From: Mycobacterium gallinarum
Lineage (GTDB): Bacteria > Actinomycetota > Actinomycetes > Mycobacteriales > Mycobacteriaceae
Direction of reading: 5' to 3'
Length of the DNA stretch: 64,000 nucleotides
NCBI RefSeq assembly: GCF_010726765.1
Contig: NZ_AP022601.1
Coordinates: 6,026,008 to 6,090,007 of the forward strand
The notes beneath the pieces are model-generated. The model saw only the letters and a program-made list of their open reading frames with translations, was not told where the DNA came from and did no database searches. Positions 40,048-48,068 of this stretch are shown one piece after another. The translations under genes and the position numbers were made by a program. The first letter of the stretch is position 1; each line of letters opens with the position of its first letter.

Positions 40048-40494
40048 TCAGGGGTTCGGAAGCTGGCCGAGTTGCTGCAAGACGGAGTAGAGGTTGGCTA
40101 CACCCCAATGGTCGGTGATTCGTCCATCGCGAACTCGCATCGCATCGACCGTTTCGAATTGAATGACCCTGCCGGTCGCGGCGATGCCGAGAAACTCACC
40201 GAGATGGGTTCCGTGGTACGTCTTGAACGTGGTGACGATTCCGGCATCGACTGTTTGCCAATGGATCTCGGGTCTGAAATCGGGGAATGCGCCGCGTAAC
40301 CGCTTGTACAGGACCAATACACCCGCTTTGTCAGGCGTGGTACCGGGTTGGGGAGTGTGATCGACGAAGTCGTCGGCGAACAACTCCTCGAACAGAGCGA
40401 AATCGCCTTGACCCTGCACCTGCTCCGTGTTGCGCCTGACCACCGACTTGAGAGCCTCAGCCTCGTCGTGGCCTGACACCTCTGTTCCAGTCAT
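40048..40494 (-). CDS. SnoaL-like ester cyclase-family protein
   Basis: This 148-residue NTF2-fold protein of the SnoaL polyketide-cyclase type has FADDFVDHTPQPGTTPDKAG, RGAFPDFRPEIHWQTVDAG and WGVANLYSVLQQLGQLP. The ATG of MTGTEVSGHDE was taken; a longer frame adds 25 residues of unlikely composition. Function unknown. Convergent with the thioesterase, with 4 bases between stops. Confidence 0.85.
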   Translation of the reverse strand: MTGTEVSGHDEAEALKSVVRRNTEQVQGQGDFALFEELFADDFVDHTPQPGTTPDKAGVLVLYKRLRGAFPDFRPEIHWQTVDAGIVTTFKTYHGTHLGEFLGIAATGRVIQFETVDAMRVRDGRITDHWGVANLYSVLQQLGQLPNP

Positions 40495-40641
40495 CGTCTT
40501 CCTCCCTGTGCTCGGTAACGGCAACCAGAGACGTCCGGCGTGAATTCCGGGCACCCACCGCCAGGTCACAACTGCGGGAGGAAGGCGAAGCGTTCGCGTA
40601 GCTCGTCCGCATCGAGTCCGAAGTCGTCCGGCTCATAGCGG

Positions 40642-41109
40642 CTATTGAGTGGACGCGAGTTGGGCAGGTGCGGCGGGAGCGGGGCGGGCCGCGATGCGGT
40701 CGGCCTCAGGACGCTGCTTGCGCGCATCCCGCGCGATGCGGCGGGCGAGAACGCGCGCGTGACGATTGGTGATCGCGCGGTTCTTCGCGGCCAGCAGGTC
40801 GAGTTGTTGCCAGCTGAGCCCGTCGAGGTCGCCGTCTGAGTCATGGGTGGCGATGACCACGCAGCCACGCAGCAGCGGAACGGTTCTGGCGGAGAAGTTC
40901 GTCGTCGCCATCAGTAGTTCGGTGGCGATGGTGTTGGTTTGGCGTTGGCACTTGCGCGGGGACGCGGAGAACCAGAAATCGAACTGTCGATCCGCACTGC
41001 TCAAGCAGTGCAAACCCTGAGTCTGAACGAGCTGGTCGATATCGGCCTTGGTATAGGCGCGGGTTTCATATACGAGGCCATTGGGGCTGCAGTACAGGAC
41101 AGTGTGCAT
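40642..41109 (-). CDS. Conserved-looking hypothetical protein
   Basis: This 155-residue protein starts MHTVLYCSPNGLVYETRAYT and has a Cys/Gln-rich middle (SASPRKCQRQTNTIATELL) and a basic Arg/Ala tail. I do not recognise the family. The frame stops at 40642, but the next frame continues without a stop to 40566 with an acidic, protein-like end (YEPDDFGLDADELRERFAF), so the true C-terminus may have been lost by a frameshift near 40645-40680. The gene lies between a SnoaL-like gene and divergent acyl-CoA dehydrogenases. Confidence 0.6.
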   Translation of the reverse strand: MHTVLYCSPNGLVYETRAYTKADIDQLVQTQGLHCLSSADRQFDFWFSASPRKCQRQTNTIATELLMATTNFSARTVPLLRGCVVIATHDSDGDLDGLSWQQLDLLAAKNRAITNRHARVLARRIARDARKQRPEADRIAARPAPAAPAQLASTQ

Positions 41110-41219
41110 TCGGATAATCCATTCCACTCTTTCTTTGTTATGGAGTGTGGCGAGCCACGCCTCCCTTGTTACTCCTGTTACCCGTGTGACAACTGAGACA
41201 AACCTTAATAACGAATACG

Positions 41220-41231
41220 AAACGATCGTTT
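41220..41231. promoter_or_regulatory. Perfect 12-base palindrome in divergent promoter region
   Basis: AAACGATCGTTT lies in the 208-base gap between the leftward hypothetical gene and the rightward acyl-CoA dehydrogenases, 87 bases upstream of the latter. Upstream at about 41167-41190 is a spaced series of GTTAC/GTGAC units. A regulator site is plausible but unproven. Confidence 0.4.
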
Positions 41232-41317
41232 GGCTGGCAACGGCCCAGAACCCTCCCGGCGGCACTATCGGGGGCCGGTGAAACTCGACGGGTGTCGAGT
41301 TCCTATCGTGACTGGTT

Positions 41318-42511
41318 ATGAGCAACGACGCTGATGCCGAAAAGGTCGCCGATCTGGCACGGGGTGTGGTCACCGACCACGATCCCAAAACGGCTCCGGT
41401 CCAGGAGTATCTGGGCGCCTGCTACGACGCCGGCTTGTCGTGGGTTCACTTTCCCGAAGGCCTCGGCGGGCTCGGGGTGTCCCGCGGTCTGCAGGCCGTC
41501 GCCGACCGCATCCTGCAGGGCGCCGGCGGACCGGTGCCGCTCGGGCTCAACCCGATGGGCTACGGCATGGCCGCGCCGACGATCCGCGAGCACGCGCAGA
41601 CCGAGGAGGTGAAGCGTCAATGGCTGCGTCCGCTGGCCACCACCGAGGACCTGTGGTGTCAGCTGTTCTCCGAGCCCGGCGCCGGATCTGACCTGGCGGG
41701 TCTGGCCACGTCCGCTGTGCCCGACGGCGAGGAATGGGTGATCAACGGCCAGAAGGTGTGGACGAGCCTGGCCCATCGCGCCCGCTGGGGTCTGCTGCTG
41801 GCCCGCACCAACCCCGATGTGCCCAAGCACAAGGGGTTGACCTACTTCGTCATCGACATGCACGGCGCGGGTGTTGAGACGCGTCCGCTGCGTCAGATCA
41901 CGGGGCAGGCCGAGTTCAACGAGGTCTACTTCACCGACGCGCGCATCCCGGACAAGCATCGCCTCGGCGAGGTGGGCAACGGCTGGAACGTCGCGATGAC
42001 GACGCTGATGAACGAGCGCACCGCGTTGGGCGGCAGCGGCAGCCGGCGCGGCGCGGGCACCATCTCCGACGCCACCGCGCTGTGGGCGTCGCGCCCCGAG
42101 CGTCACACACCGGTGTTGCGGGATCGGCTCACGCAGCTGTGGTTGCGCTCGGAGGCGCAGCGGCTCACCTCGGAGCGCTCGCGCGCCGCCGCCACGGTCG
42201 GCGGTCCGGGTCCGGAGGGGTCGATCGGCAAACTGGTCGGCGCCGAGCTGAACCAGCACATCTACGAGTGGTGCATGGATTTCCTTGGGCCAGAAGGACT
42301 TCTGTATCGCGGCTACCACGGGGGCACGCCCACTGGCGAACGGGACTGGCAGGGGCCGATCCAGCAGAAGTATCTGCGCGCCCGTGCGAACACCATCGAG
42401 GGCGGCACGTCGGAGGTCATGCGCAACATCCTCGGCGAGCGCATTCTCGGACTGCCCGGCGACATGCGTGCCGACGCCGGCATGCCCTGGAAGGAGATTC
42501 CGCGTGGTTGA
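41318..42511 (+). CDS. Acyl-CoA dehydrogenase
   Basis: This 397-residue acyl-CoA dehydrogenase has the FAD loop LFSEPGAGSDLAGLATSAV, the strand EEWVINGQKVWTSLAHRA, and the C-terminal segment RARANTIEGGTSEVMRNILGERILGLP, in which the Glu of IEGGTSE is the usual catalytic base. It overlaps the next dehydrogenase by 8 bases. Such adjacent pairs often form heteromeric enzymes acting on steroid side chains or bulky acyl-CoAs. Confidence 0.93.
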   Translation: MSNDADAEKVADLARGVVTDHDPKTAPVQEYLGACYDAGLSWVHFPEGLGGLGVSRGLQAVADRILQGAGGPVPLGLNPMGYGMAAPTIREHAQTEEVKRQWLRPLATTEDLWCQLFSEPGAGSDLAGLATSAVPDGEEWVINGQKVWTSLAHRARWGLLLARTNPDVPKHKGLTYFVIDMHGAGVETRPLRQITGQAEFNEVYFTDARIPDKHRLGEVGNGWNVAMTTLMNERTALGGSGSRRGAGTISDATALWASRPERHTPVLRDRLTQLWLRSEAQRLTSERSRAAATVGGPGPEGSIGKLVGAELNQHIYEWCMDFLGPEGLLYRGYHGGTPTGERDWQGPIQQKYLRARANTIEGGTSEVMRNILGERILGLPGDMRADAGMPWKEIPRG

Positions 42512-43691
42512 GAAGCTTGCGGATCAGCCCGACGTCCAACGCGAGTACAAGTTCACCGACGAGCAGAATCAGCTGCGCGATGCGGTGCGCAAGTTCAGCG
42601 GCGACCACTTCGCCGAGGACAAGATCCGAACGCTGATGGAGTCCGACCCGCCGTTCGACCCGAAGGTGTGGGCGCGGCTCGGCGGCGAGCTTGGGGTCCT
42701 CGGCCTGTCGGTTCCCGAAGCCGACGGGGGAGTCGGCGGCACGCTCGTCGATCAGGCGGTGGCTATCGAGGAGCTCGGCGCGCGACTGGCGTGCGGCCCG
42801 TTCTTCGGCACTGTCTACCTCGCGATCCCGGCATTGGTCGCGGCGGAGTCCGGAGCCGCGCGCGACGAGCTGCTCGGCGACCTCGTCGAGGGACGCCGTA
42901 CCGCCGCGGTCGCGGTCGTGGATCGTGTGGGCGTCTTCGACCCTGAGGCAGTTTCGGTGACCGCAGCGGGCGACGCGGTGTCGGGCACGGTCAATCAGGT
43001 CGTCGACGGCGGTTTCGCCGACGCGCTATTGGTGGCCGCGCGCGGACCCGACGGGGTCGCGCTGTACGCCGTCGACGCCACGGCAGACGGAGTGGACCGC
43101 ACCCCGCTGGCGACACTCGACCTCACGCGCTCGGCGGCCAACGTCACCTTCGCCAACGCACCGGCCACGCTGATCGCCGGGCCCGACGCGGCTCAGCGAG
43201 TCCTCGACCACGCACTGCAGGTCGGTGCGGCGCTGCTGGCGATCGAACAGGTCGGCGCCGCGCAGCATCTGCTCGACCTGTCGGTCGAGTACGCGAAAAC
43301 GCGCCTGCAGTTCGGTCGGCCGATCGGGTCGTTCCAGGGCGTGAAGCACCGCCTCGCGAATTTGCTCGTCGACGTCGAGCACGCCAGATCGACGGCATAC
43401 CACGCGATCTGGGCGCTGAGCGACGGATCCGACGACGCGGAATTGTCGACGAGCATCGCGCAAGCGGTCTGCTCGGCGGCCCTCAGTCACGTCGCCACCG
43501 ACACCATCCAGGTGCACGGCGGCATCGGTTTCACCTGGGAGCATCAGGCGCACCTCTACTACAAGCGCGCCACCACCAATGCGGTGCTGCTGGGTAGCGC
43601 CGAGGAGCACCGGGACCGGGTCGCGTCGATCGTGCTCGACGGCTCGACCGCGGACAAGGTGCCGTGGGTGGCCGATGGCACCGCCGTCTGA
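42504..43691 (+). CDS. Acyl-CoA dehydrogenase family protein (partner subunit)
   Basis: This 395-residue partner dehydrogenase starts at a GTG that overlaps the preceding stop by 8 bases; a longer frame upstream lies inside the previous gene. It keeps KTRLQFGRPIGSFQGVKHRLAN and DTIQVHGGIGFTWEHQAHLYYKRA but lacks the EGG/EGT catalytic segment of its neighbour, as expected for the second subunit of an alpha2beta2 dehydrogenase. Confidence 0.9.
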   Translation: MVEKLADQPDVQREYKFTDEQNQLRDAVRKFSGDHFAEDKIRTLMESDPPFDPKVWARLGGELGVLGLSVPEADGGVGGTLVDQAVAIEELGARLACGPFFGTVYLAIPALVAAESGAARDELLGDLVEGRRTAAVAVVDRVGVFDPEAVSVTAAGDAVSGTVNQVVDGGFADALLVAARGPDGVALYAVDATADGVDRTPLATLDLTRSAANVTFANAPATLIAGPDAAQRVLDHALQVGAALLAIEQVGAAQHLLDLSVEYAKTRLQFGRPIGSFQGVKHRLANLLVDVEHARSTAYHAIWALSDGSDDAELSTSIAQAVCSAALSHVATDTIQVHGGIGFTWEHQAHLYYKRATTNAVLLGSAEEHRDRVASIVLDGSTADKVPWVADGTAV

Positions 43692-43745
43692 CGGCGCCGA
43701 GCATTTCGCGGACGCTCGTGGGCCACGAGGGCTAGCGTCGGCTCC

Positions 43746-44597
43746 GTGAGCAGCCCCTCGCGCCCCGTGACCGTGCTCGACAAGCCGGCCGTCCTCGCCG
43801 GCCTCTTCGAGGTGTGGAGGGACCTCGACGCGCTGGTCGCCGACCTCGACGACAGCCAGTGGCAGACGGTGACGCCGCTACCCGGTTGGAATGTGCACGA
43901 CGTGATCGCCCACGTCATCGGTGTCGAGTCGATGCTGCAGGGCGCCGACACCCCGGTGGTCGACATCGACGTCTCGACGCTCGATCATGTGCGCAACGAC
44001 ATCGGCGTAATGAACGAGCGTTGGGTGTGCTCGCTGCGCGACCTCAGTGGGGCGGAATTGCTCGAGACGTTCCGTTCGACGACGGCGCAGCGGCGTCAGG
44101 CGTTGTCGGATCTGTCGAATACCCAGTGGAACGAGGTCGGTTTCACCCCGGCCGGGCCGGACAGTTACGGGCGGTTCATGCGGGTGCGCACGTTCGACTG
44201 CTGGATGCACGAACACGACATCCGCGACGCCATCGGCGCGCCTGCGAGTACGGGGGAGCTTGTCGGGCCCGCGGGCGACCTCGCGCTGGATGAGATGGCG
44301 ACCAGCATGGGCTTCGTGGTCGGCAAGCTGGCCGGCGCCCCCGACGGGTCGCGGGTCTCGTTGGAGCTGACGGGACCGCTGGGCCGCACGATCAATGTGG
44401 CGGTCGACGGCAGGGCCAAGGTGGTCGACGACTTCGGTGACGACGATCCGACGACGACGATCCAGCTCGACGGCCTGCTGTTCACCCGCCTGGCCGGCGG
44501 GCGGGTGCCGCTGGCCGAGCACGCGGATGCGATCGAGTACGGCGGTGACGAGGCCGTAGGCCGGCGCGTCGTCGAGCACTTGAACTACGTGATCTAG
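43746..44597 (+). CDS. Maleylpyruvate-isomerase/DinB-like domain protein
   Basis: This 283-residue protein has the N-terminal mycothiol-dependent maleylpyruvate-isomerase-type domain (WQTVTPLPGWNVHDVIAHVIG, with a metal-site His, and FDCWMHEHDIRDAIGAP with a further HEHD) and a C-terminal SCP2-like half. Members of this actinobacterial group are often annotated TIGR03083; most have no proven activity. GTG start. Confidence 0.82.
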   Translation: MSSPSRPVTVLDKPAVLAGLFEVWRDLDALVADLDDSQWQTVTPLPGWNVHDVIAHVIGVESMLQGADTPVVDIDVSTLDHVRNDIGVMNERWVCSLRDLSGAELLETFRSTTAQRRQALSDLSNTQWNEVGFTPAGPDSYGRFMRVRTFDCWMHEHDIRDAIGAPASTGELVGPAGDLALDEMATSMGFVVGKLAGAPDGSRVSLELTGPLGRTINVAVDGRAKVVDDFGDDDPTTTIQLDGLLFTRLAGGRVPLAEHADAIEYGGDEAVGRRVVEHLNYVI

Positions 44598-44619
44598 CTG
44601 GGACTATTTATTCGCTGGC

Positions 44620-44645
44620 GGGTGTTGTGCTCAAAGGTAGAATGA
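44620..44645 (+). promoter_or_regulatory. Putative ssrA promoter
   Basis: TAGAAT at 44639-44644 lies about 33 bases before the mature tmRNA 5' end and is preceded about 16 bases upstream by TTGTGC-like sequence. This is a reasonable sigma-A promoter for ssrA, with a short 5' leader removed by RNase P. Confidence 0.5.
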
Positions 44646-44676
44646 AATGTCCTGCTGAAAGTCGGCAGGGGTGCGA

Positions 44677-45044
44677 GGGGCTGAACGGTTTCGACTTCGC
44701 GCATCGAATCAAGGGAAGCGTGCCGGTGCAGGCAAGAGACCACCGTAAGCGTCGTTGCAACCAATTAAGCGCCGATTCCAATCAGCGCGACTTCGCACTC
44801 GCTGCTTAAGCGACTGTGAGTCTGTCAGACCGGGAGCGCCCTCGGCCCGGACCCTGGCATCAGCTAGAGGGACCCACCCACGGGTTCGGTCGCGGAATCC
44901 GTGGGGACATCAAACAGCGACTGGGATCGTCATCCTGACTTGTTCGCGTGATCAGGAGATCCGAGTAGAGGCATAGCGAACTGCGCACGGAGAAGCCTCG
45001 AGGGAATGCCGTAGGACCCGGGTTCGATTCCCGGCAGCTCCACC
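44677..45044 (+). ncRNA. ssrA: Transfer-messenger RNA (tmRNA)
   Basis: The 5' end GGGGCTGAACGGTTTCGACT and the 3' T-arm GGGTTCGATTCCC with CAGCTCC-ACC form the tRNA-like domain; GGGGCTG pairs with CAGCTCC with one G-U pair. The resume codon is GCC at 44771 and the tag ADSNQRDFALAA ends at TAA 44807-44809. Length is 368 bases, the mycobacterial size. The encoded 3' end reads ACC then G instead of CCA, so the last A is either added after transcription or was altered where the neighbouring element joined. Confidence 0.97.
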
Positions 45045-45054
45045 GAAGTAACAG

Positions 45055-45085
45055 CAGGTCAGGGACAAAATCCCTGGCCTGTTTT
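45055..45085 (+). terminator. Intrinsic terminator of ssrA
   Basis: An 11-pair stem (45055-45065 with 45071-45081, one U-G pair), a CAAAA loop, then TTTT at 45082-45085. It lies 10 bases after the tmRNA 3' end. This is one of the few classical stem-plus-U-run terminators in the window. Confidence 0.85.
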
Positions 45086-45093
45086 CTGTTCCC

Positions 45094-45117
45094 CATCAAC
45101 ATCTCATCAACATGTTG
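45094..45117. repeat. CATCAACAT direct repeat and CAACATGTTG palindrome beside ssrA
   Basis: CATCAACAT occurs at 45094-45102 and 45105-45113, and the second copy runs into the perfect palindrome CAACATGTTG (45108-45117). The site lies between the ssrA terminator and the 3' end of the integrase, where integrase arm-type sites are expected. Integrase binding is an inference. Confidence 0.5.
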
Positions 45118-45204
45118 CGGTTACGCCGGCGGCATCGCGTCTCTAAGGCCCGGCACACGCAAGGACGGCAGCACATATGTGCAGGTGCTTTATCGGTCGG
45201 AGGG

Positions 45205-46395
45205 TTACCCTACCTCCACCGAGGGCGGTATGTCGTCGGCGTCTTCGCTGATCAACCGGCTTTTTGCGTGAAAGCTCGTACTGATTCCCGCGCTTCCTGC
45301 CCACGTCGTGCCCACATTTTTCTGCGCGTATGCGTCGTCCAAGTTCGACGCCACATCGTCGAGATCGGAATCGAACAAGTCGGCATATACATCGAGTGTC
45401 ACTTTTGCGCTGCGGTGCCCAAGCATGCGCTGTAGCGCGAGCACGTTGGCTCCGGCCGATACCGCCAACGAAGCACAGGTGTGTCGCAAATCGTGCGGAG
45501 TGATCGACGGCAACCCGGCTCGTCGCAACGCCGCGGCGAACCACCCAGTAGAGGAGCGCGGACGGGGGAGGTAGCCGCAATTAGGGCCCGGGAAGATCAG
45601 GGCGTCGCGTGCCTTGCCCACGCAAAGGCGTGAGAGCTCGTCGAGAACGAATTGCGGAATTGGCACCGTTCGCGAACGGCGTTCCTTTGTGGGCCCAATC
45701 TGATGGCCCCCTCCTAGTTGCACCGCATTGGTCGAGACCAGGATTCGGTGCCGAAGGAATTCCACGTCGCCGACCCGTAGTGCAATGGCCTCCCCCCATC
45801 GCAGACCACAAAACGCCAACAGCAGCACCAACACTCGGTGCTCTCCCGCCTCGACAGCCAAGGCGTGAACCTCAGACGCAGTCAGGTAGCGGTGTCGGCG
45901 CGCGACCCGGCGCGGCAGGTTCTCCACACCGCGAGCTGGATTGACGGCCAGCCGGTGGGACTTCACCGCATCGCTCAAAATTCCTGACAGCACGGCGTGC
46001 GCGCGACGCACTGTGGTCGTCCCATGTCATCGACGTGCCATCGCGGTGACCCAGCCCTCGACCTCGATCGTGGTGATCTCGACGATGGACCGCGTCGCCC
46101 AGACCGGGTGAACATGGGTCCGCCAGGATGACTCCAGCGTGCGGTAGTGAGACGAGGCCGCGGAGTGCTTCTTTTTTTCCAGCCACGCTGCCGCAAGTTC
46201 GTCCACAGTCACACGTCCGGCTGCCGGGGATACGAACGTGCCCATCGCTTTTCGTACTTCGATAGTTGCGGCGAATGCCCGGGCGTCTCGCTTAGTCGCA
46301 AACCCGCGCTTATCGGTCTGCCGTCGGTCCGGTGTCCGGTAACGCACGCGCCACCTTCGGCCGGCCTTGGTCTCGTACGCTGTCACCGACGCCAT
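45205..46395 (-). pseudogene. Tyrosine-recombinase integrase with in-frame TGA
   Basis: One frame encodes a complete phage-type integrase from ATG 46395 (after a GGAGGCGAG ribosome site) to 45205, broken by TGA at 46027-46029 (codon 123 of 396). The N-terminal part has the arm-binding and SAM-like core-binding domains (VRYRTPDRRQTDKRGFATKRD). The C-terminal part keeps the catalytic residues: Arg in CGLRWGEAIAL, HDLRHT, LGHRS and Tyr in DVYADLF. A GTG just after the stop could start a 268-residue fragment. Orientation and position beside the 3' end of ssrA mark it as the integrase of an element inserted at tmRNA. Confidence 0.88.
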
Positions 46396-46640
46396 TGACT
46401 CGCCTCCAACGTCCCGCCTCCGCAACACAAGTGAAACGCTCGCGCCCACCCAGCTGTTCCAAGAGGCGCAAGGGCGCGAATATAGCCGAACAAATTGCCG
46501 CACAAGGACTTAATGGCTCCTCGAATGCTCGTGGTTTGACCAGTCGTTGTCGATTGACCCAGGTAATATCCACTGCTATTTTACAGAACAAAGCTCTGTT
46601 TAGCAGAAACAGCCCGTCAGATATTTGAACCAGGATTCCC
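46396..46640. other. Non-coding gap between integrase and decayed ferredoxin
   Basis: No gene is seen here. From about 46550 the DNA is clearly more AT-rich than its surroundings. It contains the near-perfect 14-base palindrome AACAaAGCTcTGTT at 46587-46600, a possible operator for the rightward catabolic genes or a remnant of one. Confidence 0.5.
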
Positions 46641-46850
46641 GTGATCAAGATCCATGCAGACCAGGAACGGCGCGAGGGATACTTTGTCGCTGCGCCGGAT
46701 GTGTTTGATTTGGACGATGATGGCATCGTCATGTTGCTACGCGATGAGATCGAGAGCTCCGAGCGTGAGCATGTCGATGAGTCCGCGCGCAGCTATCCGG
46801 TCGCAGCGCTTCGCACTCGAGCAGATGTCCGCGGCCGACCACTAGCACGT
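46641..46850 (+). pseudogene. Degenerate [3Fe-4S]/[4Fe-4S]-type ferredoxin
   Basis: From GTG 46641 the frame reads like a P450-type single-cluster ferredoxin (IKIHADQER, then AAPDVFDLDDDG, then VDESARS-PVAALR) but every cluster cysteine is gone. The first is Arg (ERREGY), the second region is shortened to EGYFVAAP, and the C-P motif reads Y-P (ARSYPVAAL). The normal end near VAALR is lost and the frame runs on for about 70 unrelated residues to 47045. It cannot hold a cluster as written. Its upstream position suggests it once served an oxygenase of this island. Confidence 0.8.
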
Positions 46851-47037
46851 CTCGAAAACACCGCGCAGACAGAGAAGCTGATGAAATATGCGACCTGCGC
46901 GCGGCAGGGCATGAGTGGCAATGAAGACAGGGCCCTGTTCGCAGATGCGGTTGTCCTCGGTAACGGACGCCACGCATCTAGCTCGGCGCACCTCACTGAT
47001 GCCGACCCCTCCCGTCGTTCGCCTTTGATCCGCTGCC

Positions 47038-47781
47038 GTGGCTGACCGGGACCCGTTCGACGTGGCCGGCACCGTCATCGTGGTAACCGGCGGCGCTAGT
47101 GGCATAGGCGATGAAGTGGTTGCAGATCTCGTGGACGCTGGCGCCAACGTGGTGGTTGCCGACCTCGCGCCACCGCCCTGGCGGCCGACGGTGATCTATC
47201 ACCGTCTCGACGTCACCGACGAAGACGGCCTGGCTGGACTCGTCAAAGACACCGTGGAGCGCTTCGGCCAGATAGACGGCTTGGTCAATTGCGCTGCGAT
47301 GTATAGGGCGCTTGGGGCCAAGAAGACCTTGGAAGAGTTGACCATCCAAGAATGGGACGACGTTCTACGCATCAATGTGCGGGGTACGTGGCAAGCGATG
47401 AAAGCCATTTTGCCGGCGGTGCCAGTGCGGGGCGGTCGCATTGTGAACGTGTCCTCGACGACTGCGCGGACGGGAACACTCGGTTTTCCGCACTACGTCG
47501 CCTCCAAGGCTGCGGTCGAGGGCCTCACCCGCGCTGCAGCCCGAGAGCTGGGCGCGCGCGGAATCACCGTCAACGCAGTCGCCCCAGGGCTCGTGGACGA
47601 CGAGGCCACAAACGAACTCAACGATCCCATCTACGTCGCGCAGGCGGTCAACCGTCGGTCGATCAAGCGGACGCTTTCACCCGGGGATGTCGCGTCCGTG
47701 GTGCGATTTCTGTGCAGCGGCGGCAGCGGGTTCATCACCGGTCAAGTCCTGATCGTCGATGGCGGGGGGGTATTTGTTTAA
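47038..47781 (+). CDS. Short-chain dehydrogenase/reductase
   Basis: This 247-residue classical SDR has the NAD(P) motif TGGASGIGDEV, NCAAMYR in place of the NNAG motif, the active-site Ser in VNVSSTTAR and YVASKAAVEG (YxxxK), and a C-terminal GQVLIVDGGGVFV. GTG start. It is the first intact enzyme gene of the island and may act as a cis-dihydrodiol or alcohol dehydrogenase together with the Rieske oxygenase 0.3 kb downstream. Confidence 0.93.
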   Translation: MADRDPFDVAGTVIVVTGGASGIGDEVVADLVDAGANVVVADLAPPPWRPTVIYHRLDVTDEDGLAGLVKDTVERFGQIDGLVNCAAMYRALGAKKTLEELTIQEWDDVLRINVRGTWQAMKAILPAVPVRGGRIVNVSSTTARTGTLGFPHYVASKAAVEGLTRAAARELGARGITVNAVAPGLVDDEATNELNDPIYVAQAVNRRSIKRTLSPGDVASVVRFLCSGGSGFITGQVLIVDGGGVFV

Positions 47782-47991
47782 GCTCCGCCGTACCGTGAGC
47801 TCTTGACTAAGTGAGTCGCCGGCGATGATCCCTCCACGGCGCAAGTCTGCGCTCACCCACACCGCCGACGGCAAATTCAGGTCCGGGCGTCTTTGGCGGC
47901 CCGTCGCGGGACGACCCGCGCACCATCGGCGTGAGGCTCGACCAACGTCCATGATTTCGAGCCGAGCTTGGCGTCTGGTTGCTCCCGAATG

Positions 47992-48012
47992 CCTAATGGT
48001 ATTACAATTAGG
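47992..48012. promoter_or_regulatory. Near-perfect 21-base palindrome, GntR/FadR-type operator
   Basis: CCTAAT-N-GTA-N-TAC-N-ATTAGG is symmetric at 18 of 20 paired positions and contains the GT-N3-AC core expected for FadR-subfamily GntR regulators. It lies 57 bases upstream of the chosen Rieske start. The FCD-type GntR gene at 51539-52285 in the same island is the natural candidate binder. Confidence 0.65.
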
Positions 48013-48068
48013 ACAGTGTGATCGGGGCGTCACCGCCGGATGGTGGGAGAGAACTAGCTGAGGTAACG

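Noticed and set aside
47825..48061. 78-codon plus-strand frame between the SDR and Rieske genes
   Set aside because: No protein features, and it covers the palindromic operator region; treated as intergenic.
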